Below, one piece after another: positions 8,510 to 16,341 of a stretch of 36,660 bases of DNA (position 1 is its first letter; each line of letters begins with the position of its first letter). Made by a program: the position numbers and the translations under genes. The stretch spans positions 1 to 36,660 of the forward strand of contig JAJDAH010000187.1 in the NCBI GenBank assembly GCA_029261965.1, given 5' to 3'. The notes beneath the pieces are model-generated. The model was not told the origin of the DNA. It ran no database searches and saw only the letters and a program-made list of their open reading frames with translations. The stretch comes from Polyangiaceae bacterium (lineage in GTDB: Bacteria > Myxococcota_A > Polyangia > Polyangiales > Polyangiaceae).

Positions 8510-8572
8510 CAGTATGCATTCTGTGACCCAGAGACCTGGTGCCCGGGCCCAGAGGCGGGCAGACTGAAGACG

Positions 8573-9421
8573 ATGGCCGGCGCGGGTGAGCTCGATGTCT
8601 TCGACTACCTCGATTACCGAGCCTACCTTCGCGACTACTACCTGGACCGCAAGGACAAGCGCGGTTTCAGCTACCGCAGCTTTTCGAGACGCGCCGGGCT
8701 GAAGTCGCCGAACTACCTGAAGCTCGTCATCGACGGCAGCCGCAACCTGTCGTTGGAAATGTCCAAGCGCTTCGCCAAAGCCGTCGGGCTGAAAGACGAT
8801 CCGGCGAGTTACTTCGTTGCGCTCGTCCGCTTCAACCAGGCAAAAAACACGACCGAGCGCAACACGAGTTACGCCGAGATGACGGGCTTTCGTCGCTACC
8901 GCAAGGCGCGGCCGCTGGATGTCTCGCACGCGGCCTACCACTCGACGTGGTACATCCCGGCGATTCGTGAGCTGGCCGCGCGCGACGACTTCCGAGACGA
9001 CCCCGAATGGATCTCGCGAGCGCTACTGCCGAAGATCAGCGTGCAGGATGCCAAGAGCGCCCTGGAAACCCTACTCGAGCTCGGGCTCTTGGTCCGCAAG
9101 AAGGACGGTAAGATCGAACAGGGCGAGGAGCTCGTTTCTACGGGACCTGAAACCCGCGGGCTTCACATCCGGAACTATCATCGCATGATGATGGATCGAG
9201 CGGCAGAAGCGATGGATACGATCCCCGGCTCGGACCGTGACGTCTCCGCGCTGACGCTTTGCCTCGGCGAGCACGGCCTCGTGCGCCTCAAGGAGCGACT
9301 GCAACGGTTCCGTCGGGAGCTGCTCGAGCTTTCCACGCTCGAAGACGATCCCCATCAAGTCGTGCAGCTCAATCTGCAACTTTTTCCTCTTTCCCATCCC
9401 CGGGGAGAGGAGGACCGATGA
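8573..9421 (+). CDS. TIGR02147-family (DUF4423) putative transcriptional regulator
   Basis: 282 residues, no signal peptide. The N-terminus FDYLDYRAYLRDYY, then FSYRSFSRRAGLKSPNYLKLV and LSLEMSKRFAKAVGL is the hallmark of TIGR02147 proteins and contains a helix-turn-helix-like segment (about residues 30-75). The remainder, including the SVQDAKSALETLLELGLLVR winged-helix-like stretch at about 150-175, corresponds to the DUF4423 region. This family is found in Fibrobacter and myxobacteria and is thought to be regulatory; direct DNA-binding evidence is limited. Its TGA overlaps the ATG of the next lipoprotein gene (ATGA), so the two are translationally coupled and probably act together. Confidence 0.88.
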   Translation: MAGAGELDVFDYLDYRAYLRDYYLDRKDKRGFSYRSFSRRAGLKSPNYLKLVIDGSRNLSLEMSKRFAKAVGLKDDPASYFVALVRFNQAKNTTERNTSYAEMTGFRRYRKARPLDVSHAAYHSTWYIPAIRELAARDDFRDDPEWISRALLPKISVQDAKSALETLLELGLLVRKKDGKIEQGEELVSTGPETRGLHIRNYHRMMMDRAAEAMDTIPGSDRDVSALTLCLGEHGLVRLKERLQRFRRELLELSTLEDDPHQVVQLNLQLFPLSHPRGEEDR

Positions 9422-10143
9422 ACCGGGGGTGGCGAACAGGTGCGCTCGCGGCGACGCTTCTTGGGTTGGGCTGCGCGGGCACCGAGACCGGCAACCCCAT
9501 CGCCGGAAAGCAGAAACTGACCATCGTCGCGCGGGCCAGCGATCCTGGCGTGGCCGCCATCGACAGTCCGCGGGGACAGCGGATCACTGCGGTCTGGGTG
9601 TCGATCGGTGAGGTGTCGCTCACGCCGTGCGCGACCGATACCCCTCGAGTGCTGGGCGAGCAGCTGGTCGCCGAGCTGATATCAGCGCCGCGTACTCTGG
9701 AGTTTTCCATCGATGAGACCTTCTGCGGCCTCCGGGTCGCGTTCGCCCGGACCCGAGCGAATTTGCCGGACACGGCGCCGACGGATCTGGCGGGCAACGC
9801 CATCTTGATCGAGGGCCGACGTGCGGACGACGTACCGGTCCAGGTGGTCAGCTTGGCTCCGCCCGATTCGGACCTTCAGGCCACCATCCCGATCACCAAC
9901 GACCGGCAAGACGCCGCGAGCTTCATCCTCGCTTTCGATGTTTCAGCGGCGTTCCGCGGGGTGGACGTCGACGGGCTCGTGCACGACATGGTGCCCCGAA
10001 TCGACATCAACCCGACCACCAACTCCGACCGGTTGCGGGTAATCGAAGGCAATCTGGCCCGCGCGGCGACCCTACACGCCGATGCGGACGCGGACGGCGT
10101 GCTCGATACCGATGAAGAAACGCCCATTTCATCGCACCGATAG
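9418..10143 (+). CDS. GTETGNP-type lipoprotein coupled to the TIGR02147 regulator
   Basis: 241 residues from the ATG at 9418, which overlaps the regulator's TGA and has GGAGAGGAGG just upstream inside the preceding gene. Signal MNRGWRTGALAATLLGLGC; the mature protein starts CAGTETGNP, a short motif I associate with lipoproteins found next to TIGR02147 genes. The body is beta-rich with two cysteines (VSLTPCATD and ETFCGLRVAF) that may pair, and ends with DADADGVLDTDEE, resembling a thrombospondin type 3 / calcium-binding loop. I infer an outer-membrane lipoprotein whose expression or sensing is tied to the upstream regulator; its molecular role is unknown. Confidence 0.85.
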   Translation: MNRGWRTGALAATLLGLGCAGTETGNPIAGKQKLTIVARASDPGVAAIDSPRGQRITAVWVSIGEVSLTPCATDTPRVLGEQLVAELISAPRTLEFSIDETFCGLRVAFARTRANLPDTAPTDLAGNAILIEGRRADDVPVQVVSLAPPDSDLQATIPITNDRQDAASFILAFDVSAAFRGVDVDGLVHDMVPRIDINPTTNSDRLRVIEGNLARAATLHADADADGVLDTDEETPISSHR

Positions 10144-10207
10144 CCGGTTCGGACGCACCCGAGCCCGAGCTGAAATCGCCGTGCCGCCCGTGTAAGCTCT
10201 CGGCGAG

Positions 10208-11887
10208 GTGGCGGAAGACACGCGCAGCATCGCCGACCCGGATACCGTGGTCGAGCGGCGGTCGACGCGTCCCCCGGAGAAACCCTCGGCCGAGGGTGGG
10301 GACGCCGCGTCCACGCTGCAGCTGACCAAACCGCTTCACGACGAAGCGCTCGAGCGCAATCGCATCGGTGGATGGGTCTCGGTGACCATGGCGGTGGTCG
10401 GTGTTTCCCTGCTGCAGCTCTCGCCCCACCGCACCGTAGCGCACTGGCTCACCACGGCGGCTCTCGCGCTGTTCGGCGTGCATGCGGGGTGGGCGCTCCT
10501 GCAGTTCTATCGGGGTCGCCACCTGATTCGCCCAACCCCCTGGGTCGGGCTCATGTCGGCGCTCACCGTTCTAGCACTCACCGCATACGTCGGTCTGCTC
10601 TCGCCGGCCGTCGTGCCGCTCGTCATTCTCGTCTACTTCTTCGGGCTCGACGACGACTCACGGCGCGGTCGGATCATCGTCGGCACGGTCATGGTCGGGT
10701 ACCTCGCCATCACGGTGCTGACCTTCTCCGGCGTTACGCCGCTCACGCAATCGGTCGTCGGCCTCAACAAGGACTTCACGCCAGGACTACTCGGACTGGC
10801 CCTCGGCATGCAGCTGGCGTTCGCGGCAACGTTTCAGCTGGCGAGATTCGGACGGCGCGCGACCATCAACGCGATGCTTCAGGTGGAGAAGGCGCAGGCG
10901 CAAGTGCGCAAGCGCGAAGCGCTCTTGAAAGAGGCGCACGCCGAGCTCGACAACGCCGAAGCCGGAAAAATCGGTCGCTTCAGCGGGGAGCGGGTGGGGC
11001 CGTTTTTCGTGGGAGAAATCCTCGGGCGCGGCGCCATCGGCGAGGTGTACGCAGCGAGCCACGTCGAAACGAGTCAACCCGCGGCCCTCAAGGTCCTGCA
11101 CCCCTACATCGCCGAGGATCCGATGCACATCGAGCGCTTCTTCCGCGAGATCCGGATCCTCGCTACCCTCGACTCACCGCACATCGTCAAAGTGCTCGAC
11201 AGCGGCAATGCCGTCGACGGATCGCCGTACTTTGCGATGGAGCTGCTGAGCGGACAGGATCTCTGGTCGATCCTCCGAGCTCAAGAACGACTCACCGCCC
11301 GCGACACCGTCAACTTGGTCAACCAGGTGGCCCGCGGGCTCGAAGAAGCCCAGGAAGCCGGCGTCGTGCATCGAGACATCAAACCGCGAAACTTGTTCCT
11401 TTCGCGGCAAAGCGGGCACGAAATCTGGAAGGTGCTCGACTTCGGTGTCTCGAAAATGGCCGAGGGCGCGCAGACCATCACCCATGGCGCGGCCATCGGC
11501 ACGCCGGGTTACATGTCCCCCGAGCAGGCCATCGGCGATGACGTCGACCACCGGTCCGACGTATTTTCGCTGGCACTGGTCGCCTATCGAGCGCTGACTG
11601 GTCGCCCGGCGTTCCAAGCGTCCGACTCCGCGATCACTCTCTACAACATCCGCTACGCCCAGCCGACGAGACCCGGCGAGCTGGTCGAGCTACCCCAGGA
11701 CGTCGACGACGTGTTCGCCGTGGCGTTGGCCAAGGACCGAGAGCGACGATTCCGCTCAGCGACCAGCTTTGCCGCCGCGTTTCGAGACGCGACTCGGGGC
11801 GAGCTCGACAATCTCTTTCGCGAAAGCGCGCAGCAACTCATCGCGCTGCACCCCTGGGGAGCGACGCACGATCCGCATCCGGGCTGA
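10208..11887 (+). CDS. Membrane-tethered Ser/Thr protein kinase with signalling helix
   Basis: 559 residues from a GTG at 10208; the ribosome site is weak and no nearby ATG exists. Residues 53-212 hold about six hydrophobic segments. A charged helical stretch (about 223-252, LQVEKAQAQVRKREALLKE) probably forms a coiled coil joining the membrane part to the kinase domain (about 265-530). Motifs: GRGAIGEV (273-280), Lys in AALK (295), HRDIKPRN (388-395), DFG (411-413), GTPGYMSPE. The Gly-rich loop has Ala-Ile in place of the common Gly-Met. The order TM-coil-kinase is the same as in the kinase at 5985-7610. It follows the lipoprotein gene by 64 bp on the same strand and may be co-transcribed. 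Targets unknown. Confidence 0.9.
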   Translation: MAEDTRSIADPDTVVERRSTRPPEKPSAEGGDAASTLQLTKPLHDEALERNRIGGWVSVTMAVVGVSLLQLSPHRTVAHWLTTAALALFGVHAGWALLQFYRGRHLIRPTPWVGLMSALTVLALTAYVGLLSPAVVPLVILVYFFGLDDDSRRGRIIVGTVMVGYLAITVLTFSGVTPLTQSVVGLNKDFTPGLLGLALGMQLAFAATFQLARFGRRATINAMLQVEKAQAQVRKREALLKEAHAELDNAEAGKIGRFSGERVGPFFVGEILGRGAIGEVYAASHVETSQPAALKVLHPYIAEDPMHIERFFREIRILATLDSPHIVKVLDSGNAVDGSPYFAMELLSGQDLWSILRAQERLTARDTVNLVNQVARGLEEAQEAGVVHRDIKPRNLFLSRQSGHEIWKVLDFGVSKMAEGAQTITHGAAIGTPGYMSPEQAIGDDVDHRSDVFSLALVAYRALTGRPAFQASDSAITLYNIRYAQPTRPGELVELPQDVDDVFAVALAKDRERRFRSATSFAAAFRDATRGELDNLFRESAQQLIALHPWGATHDPHPG

Positions 11888-11896
11888 AACGGCTCG

Positions 11897-13009
11897 CTAG
11901 GGAGCTTCGTTCAGCAAATCCGTGGCGAGCATCGTGCAGCCGGTGGACCGGAACTCGTGTTTGCCTTCGGGATTGATGCCCATGTCCGTCTGGGGCCCGC
12001 CGAAGCTGAATCCACTCATCGCCGCCCAGGAATACTCCGAGTTGGTGTGCATCAGGAAGAAGCACATCTCGTCGTTCGCTCCGGCGCCCCACGGGATGTT
12101 CTGATCGGTCGCGTTGTTGAAGTCGCACGCGAACCGCATGCCCTCGGCGCCTGCGAGCGAAGCGGAGTTGGGGTCGACCTTTGCCGCTAGCGGCTCGCCG
12201 ACCGATCCCGTCGTATCGAACATGACTTTGCCGTCGTCCGGCCCGCCGATGATCTCGAACCGCATGCCGGTCCCATAGTAGTGGTAGTGCGGGAGGATGA
12301 AGTAGACGTCGAAGTCTCCGCCAAGACCGTCGGGGAACATGCAGTCGACGGAGAAGCGTGACTCCTCACGTGCTGGCACGTTGATGCGAAATTCGCTACC
12401 GGCGATGTCCTTGAGCTGCGTCTCGACGTTGTCCTCGGGGATCGTGTAGAGATCCGCGGTGACGTTGAGATCGGCAGGCTCTGCGGTCGTATTGATGAGG
12501 TGATAATAGACGATCAGCTGGCTGTTCGGCGGAATCGCCATCGCGATCCCCTCTCCGAAGGCCTGCTCCTCGTGCTCGGCTTGGGTCGACTGGGCGAACA
12601 CGACGTCGCCGATGACGGCACCATCGAACAGACTGAAACCGCCACGCTCGGGATCGACGAAGTTGCGACAGACGTCGGCGTTGCCGGGGTTCGGATACAG
12701 GCCGTCGGGCAGCACCATCCAGTCGGAGTGGTGCACGCCGAGCGTGCTCGAAATCACCGCTCGGGTGAGCCAGAGGGTCTCGGTGTTGCCGAGAGACCAG
12801 CTGTCACAGGCTTCGAGAATTTCCCCACCAGACTCGACCGTGATCGGGTCGGTCTCGGCGGTGAACGCCAGCTCCTGCGGGACGCCGGGCGGATCTGGAT
12901 TCGGGTTGGGGTTCGGCTCGCCGTCCGACGGCTCCGAACCGTCGCTGGAACCGCAGCCCATCGCCAGGGCACCAAAAACCGAAGCAGCAGCAAATGTGAG
13001 CAGGCGCAT
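11897..13009 (-). CDS. Lipoprotein resembling copper type II ascorbate-dependent monooxygenases (PHM/DBM-like)
   Basis: 370 residues. Signal MRLLTFAAASVFGALAMGC, an acidic Pro/Asn linker to about residue 45, then the catalytic-core-like region. It carries the ligand set of the PHM/DBM fold in the right order: GVHHSD (His93, His94), VYYHLIN (His170) for the CuH site, and LPHYHYYG (His241, His243) plus ANDEMCFF (Met315) for the CuM site. The distances between ligands (76, 71 and 72 residues) are close to those of peptidylglycine alpha-hydroxylating monooxygenase. PHM-family enzymes hydroxylate C-H bonds using ascorbate and O2; the substrate here is unknown, and it could be a copper-binding homologue without that activity. 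AAGGAG lies about 10 bases before the ATG. Confidence 0.78.
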   Translation of the reverse strand: MRLLTFAAASVFGALAMGCGSSDGSEPSDGEPNPNPNPDPPGVPQELAFTAETDPITVESGGEILEACDSWSLGNTETLWLTRAVISSTLGVHHSDWMVLPDGLYPNPGNADVCRNFVDPERGGFSLFDGAVIGDVVFAQSTQAEHEEQAFGEGIAMAIPPNSQLIVYYHLINTTAEPADLNVTADLYTIPEDNVETQLKDIAGSEFRINVPAREESRFSVDCMFPDGLGGDFDVYFILPHYHYYGTGMRFEIIGGPDDGKVMFDTTGSVGEPLAAKVDPNSASLAGAEGMRFACDFNNATDQNIPWGAGANDEMCFFLMHTNSEYSWAAMSGFSFGGPQTDMGINPEGKHEFRSTGCTMLATDLLNEAP

Positions 13010-13247
13010 CGTCGAGTCTCTCCTTCAATGTCGCCGACCCCTCGAACGACGAAACTGTATGGATTCTAACAGCGTTTGACGCCTCGTCTAGATTGCTTCG
13101 CTCGCTCCCAGGCATCGAACGCCAATCGAGACAGCGTGTTCCGCGGGTCGCATCGAAGCGACGAACGACGTGTTCGGCAGCGCCCGTTTTTTCCGCGGGC
13201 TCAGTCGAACACGGTCACGATTGATTCAAATCAGACACGTGTGCGCG
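13010..13247. other. Intergenic region, no gene seen
   Basis: The largest gap in the window. It should contain the promoter of the copper-oxygenase-like lipoprotein (a TAGAAT-like -10 on the minus strand at 13063-13068, without a good -35) and the end of the ABC export operon. A weak inverted repeat (GCCCG 13182-13186, CGGGC 13196-13200) encloses a T/A run but lacks a following U-tract, so I do not call it a terminator. Open frames across this stretch look like shadows. Confidence 0.5.
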
Positions 13248-14426
13248 TCACGCACGCATCGCAGAAATCGGATTGGTTTGCGCCGCGCGAACCGCCGGGA
13301 AGAACCCCCCGACCACTCCCATGAGCCCGCCGAACAGGATCGCGCTGCCCAGGATGCCGGGGGTGGCCTCGAAGTTGAACGAGATCTCCTGCCACGTGGT
13401 GAAGTTCATCATCGAAAACTTGACGAAGCTCATGCCGATGGACGCGACGGCGCCCACCAAACCCCCGACGACGGCGAGGAGGAAAGCCTCGAACAAGAAC
13501 GAGAACAGCACGGCGAACTTCGAAAAGCCGAGCGCCCGCAAAGTCCCGATCTCGCGAGAACGCTGCGAGACGGCCGCGTACATCGTGATCATCGCGCCGA
13601 TCATGGCGCCGATGCTGAAAAACACCGCGACGAGCGTGCCGAGCGCGGTGATGAAGATCGACGTGCCTTCGGATTGCTTCTCGTAGTAGGCGTTCTCTCG
13701 CTGGGCTTCTAGACCGATTTGTTTGTCATTCTCGACGGCCCCACGGAACGCGTCGAACTTGCTCGGCGATTCGAGCTGAGCGGTGATCGACGAGACCAGC
13801 CCTTCGCGACCGTAGGCGTTGCGGAGCGTATCGATGTCCGCCCAGACCTCGGACTCGAACGAGCTGCCTCCGGCTTCGTAGACACCGACGATGTTCAGCG
13901 GGCGATTCTTTCGAAGGTCGAACGACTGCCCGATGTCGAGCCCCCTGAACCGGCCTCGGAGCCCCGCGCCCACGACCGCCTCGTTGGTGCCGGGCTGGGC
14001 CGGTCGGCCGTCGACGATGCGCGCGTTCGGGCGGTACTTCATGACGTTGCCCGGCACGCCGCGGATCTGCACGTTCGACACCTGGCCGTCGGTGCCGAGC
14101 TTGTCGAGCGCCGCGACGATGACGATCTCTCCGCCTCCGATCGGCGTGCCCTCCCCGTCCTTCTTCACGCCAGGCGCTGCCAACACCAAGGCCACGTTCT
14201 TTTGCTCGGTCCCACTCGAAAGCTCGGTGTCCGAGCCCTTGCGAATGACCAACCCCGTGCTCGCACTGCCGGCGCTGACCATCGTCTTCTTGATGCCCTC
14301 CGCGAGCATCAGCGAGGAAGCAAGCACGAACACGACCAACGCGATACCGAGCGCAGTCGCCACGGTCGTGGTCTTGCGGACGAGCAAGCTGCGCACGTTG
14401 TACGAGAGAGGAATCATGAAAAGCAT
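13248..14426 (-). CDS. ABC transporter permease, FtsX/MacB type (second permease of operon)
   Basis: 392 residues (an internal ATG three codons in is an equally plausible start). Classic FtsX/MacB plan: one N-terminal TM (about 19-42), a large periplasmic domain (about 45-255), then three C-terminal TMs at about 262-290, 310-340 and 355-385. FtsX-domain landmarks are SQRSREIGTLRALGFSK after TM2 and the final PAVRAAQTNPISAMRA. It starts 14 bp after the first permease ends. A heterodimeric permease pair with a shared ATPase is typical of lipoprotein-release (Lol) and some MacB-like exporters. Confidence 0.92.
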   Translation of the reverse strand: MLFMIPLSYNVRSLLVRKTTTVATALGIALVVFVLASSLMLAEGIKKTMVSAGSASTGLVIRKGSDTELSSGTEQKNVALVLAAPGVKKDGEGTPIGGGEIVIVAALDKLGTDGQVSNVQIRGVPGNVMKYRPNARIVDGRPAQPGTNEAVVGAGLRGRFRGLDIGQSFDLRKNRPLNIVGVYEAGGSSFESEVWADIDTLRNAYGREGLVSSITAQLESPSKFDAFRGAVENDKQIGLEAQRENAYYEKQSEGTSIFITALGTLVAVFFSIGAMIGAMITMYAAVSQRSREIGTLRALGFSKFAVLFSFLFEAFLLAVVGGLVGAVASIGMSFVKFSMMNFTTWQEISFNFEATPGILGSAILFGGLMGVVGGFFPAVRAAQTNPISAMRA

Positions 14427-14440
14427 GACTTCGGTATCCT

Positions 14441-15607
14441 TTATCCGACTCGACGGAGCGAATCGACGACGTCGAGCTTCGACGCGCGGAACGCTGGAAT
14501 TGCCGCCGCAACCAAACCGAGGGCCATCGCGAGCACCGCAGCCGTCACGAGCGTCGATGGAGCGATCCGGAAGTACGGGAAGTACGAGCCCATGTTCTCT
14601 TCGATGAAACGGCCGAGGCCACGCTCGACCATGGGGTACGAAAGAGCGATGCCGACGATGGCGCCGAGCGCTCCAATGGTCACGGCTTCCCCCAGCACGA
14701 ACGCCACGATGTGCTTCGGCATGAAGCCGATGGCGCGAAGTACCCCATACTCGTTCGTGCGCTCACGCACGCCCATCGCTACCGTGTTGCCCAGAATCAG
14801 CACCATGATGAGCAAGATCACGAAAGAAACGACGTTGAGCGCCTTCAACACGGCGGACACCATGCCGAGGAACGACGTCTGGAGCGCGCGTTCACTCATC
14901 GTGAGCGTTTGTATGTCCCGCTCCTCGAATTTGGCATCGATCGCCTTCGAAATCTCCGCCGAGCGACCAGGGTCGTCGATCCGCGCGACGATCCACCCCA
15001 CCTGATCCTTGCGGCGGCCGCTCAGGGACTCGTTCAGATAGTCCCAATGGAACCAGAGCGTCGAGCGATCCACCGACCGACGCTTGGCGGTGTAGATCCC
15101 AGAGACGTGAAACTCCCAGTCGCCCCCGTAGATCTGGCCGACGATCGTCACCTTGTCGCCCACCTTCCAGCCGAGCTTCTTGGCGATGACGTCGCCAACG
15201 AGCGCGCCTCGGCGGTTTTGTAGCCATTCTTCTCGCTCGGCCGGCTCGACCTGGATCTCGTCGTAAACCTCGAGAAACTTCGGCGGATCGACGGCAATCG
15301 TCGCGAAGAACTCGTCCTCGTGGTTCGGGTCCTTGCCGCCGAACCAAACGAAGGGCGCCGCTTTCTGCACGCCGGGCACCTGCTCGATGTCGGACACGTA
15401 CTTGAGCGGCAGGCTCATCACCCAGCTCACCTTGTGGCGAGAGGCAATGCGGTCCTTGGCGGCCGCATCGGCGGCGGCTGTCCACGCCGTGAGCACGGTC
15501 TGCAAGAGAATGAACGCGACGAGCGCCACCGCGACGGCAACGACCGTCATGATGGTTCGAGTCTTGTTGCGGAGGACGTTCTTGACGGCGAGGGTGCCGA
15601 GGTTCAC
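14441..15607 (-). CDS. ABC transporter permease, FtsX/MacB type (first permease of operon)
   Basis: 388 residues from a GTG at 15607 whose GTGA overlaps the ATPase stop. The frame is open far upstream but that part lies inside the ATPase gene and is a shadow. Start [18 protein letters not shown] precedes TM1 (about 18-42); a periplasmic MacB_PCD-like domain spans about 50-255; three C-terminal TMs follow, with the FtsX signature VRERTNEYGVLRAIGF after TM2 and the terminal IPAFRASKLDVVDSLRR. It pairs with the next permease. The periplasmic domain contains a Glu/Lys-rich central region and no cysteines. Confidence 0.92.
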   Translation of the reverse strand: MNLGTLAVKNVLRNKTRTIMTVVAVAVALVAFILLQTVLTAWTAAADAAAKDRIASRHKVSWVMSLPLKYVSDIEQVPGVQKAAPFVWFGGKDPNHEDEFFATIAVDPPKFLEVYDEIQVEPAEREEWLQNRRGALVGDVIAKKLGWKVGDKVTIVGQIYGGDWEFHVSGIYTAKRRSVDRSTLWFHWDYLNESLSGRRKDQVGWIVARIDDPGRSAEISKAIDAKFEERDIQTLTMSERALQTSFLGMVSAVLKALNVVSFVILLIMVLILGNTVAMGVRERTNEYGVLRAIGFMPKHIVAFVLGEAVTIGALGAIVGIALSYPMVERGLGRFIEENMGSYFPYFRIAPSTLVTAAVLAMALGLVAAAIPAFRASKLDVVDSLRRVG

Positions 15608-16341
15608 TTCAGCGCCCCCTTGTCGAGCTGCCTGAGCTGAGTGGCGCGATCGGCGGCGGCCGGATCGTGCGTGACCATGACGATCGTCTTGTTGAACTCC
15701 TGGTTCAACTTGTCGAGCAGGTTCAAGATCTCGTCGGCGTTTTCGCGATCGAGATCGCCCGTCGGCTCGTCCGCGACGATGATCTTCGGATCGGTCACGA
15801 TGGCCCGAGCAATCGTCACTCGCTGTTCCTGGCCGCCGGACAGCTGTCGCGGGTGGTGGTCCATGCGGTCCTCGAGTCCGACGACCTTGAGTGCGGTTTT
15901 CGCGCGAGTCTTTCGCTCGGCGGAGCCGAGGTTCGTGAGCAAGAGCGGCAGCTCGACGTTTTCCAGCGCGGTGAGCACCGGCATCAGGTTGTACGTTTGG
16001 AATACGAAACCGATCGTCGACGCCCTCCACTTGGCGCGCTCTCCATCGCTCATCGCGTTCAGATCCGCGCCCGCGACACGGATCGTGCCCGTGCTCGCGG
16101 TGTCGAGGCCGGCGATGAGGTTCAAGAGCGTGGATTTGCCCGAGCCAGAAGGGCCCATCAGTGCCTCGAAAGATCCCTCTGCGATCGTGAGATCGAGATC
16201 CTTCAGTACGTCGAGACGCTCCTTGCCGCGGTAGTAGGTCTTGCCGATGCCTTTGAGCTCGATGATCGGTGGGCCGGCGCTGCCGTTGCCGGATCCGCTC
16301 TCCTCGTCGCTCGGGGCTTCGTCTTTGGCGTCGTCGCTCAT
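15604..16341 (-). CDS. ABC transporter ATP-binding protein, MacB/LolD type
   Basis: 245 residues. The ATG at 16341 overlaps the adaptor's TGA (ATGA). After an acidic Ser/Gly tail (about residues 1-25) comes a full nucleotide-binding domain: Walker [10 protein letters not shown] (about 62-70), Q-loop [20 protein letters not shown], signature [15 protein letters not shown], Walker [13 protein letters not shown] and H-loop VTHD. This combination is the MacB/LolD/FtsE-type family. It energises export or lipoprotein extraction by the two permeases encoded immediately downstream. Confidence 0.95.
   Translation of the reverse strand: MSDDAKDEAPSDEESGSGNGSAGPPIIELKGIGKTYYRGKERLDVLKDLDLTIAEGSFEALMGPSGSGKSTLLNLIAGLDTASTGTIRVAGADLNAMSDGERAKWRASTIGFVFQTYNLMPVLTALENVELPLLLTNLGSAERKTRAKTALKVVGLEDRMDHHPRQLSGGQEQRVTIARAIVTDPKIIVADEPTGDLDRENADEILNLLDKLNQEFNKTIVMVTHDPAAADRATQLRQLDKGALK

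Noticed and set aside
13182..13200. Hairpin GCCCG/CGGGC as a Rho-independent terminator of the exporter operon
   Set aside because: Five-bp stem, loop of nine and no T-tract after it on the minus strand; too weak.
15608..16030. N-terminal extension of the first permease into the ATPase gene
   Set aside because: The extension is an out-of-frame reading of the ATPase; the GTG at 15607 directly precedes the typical permease N-terminus and overlaps the ATPase stop.
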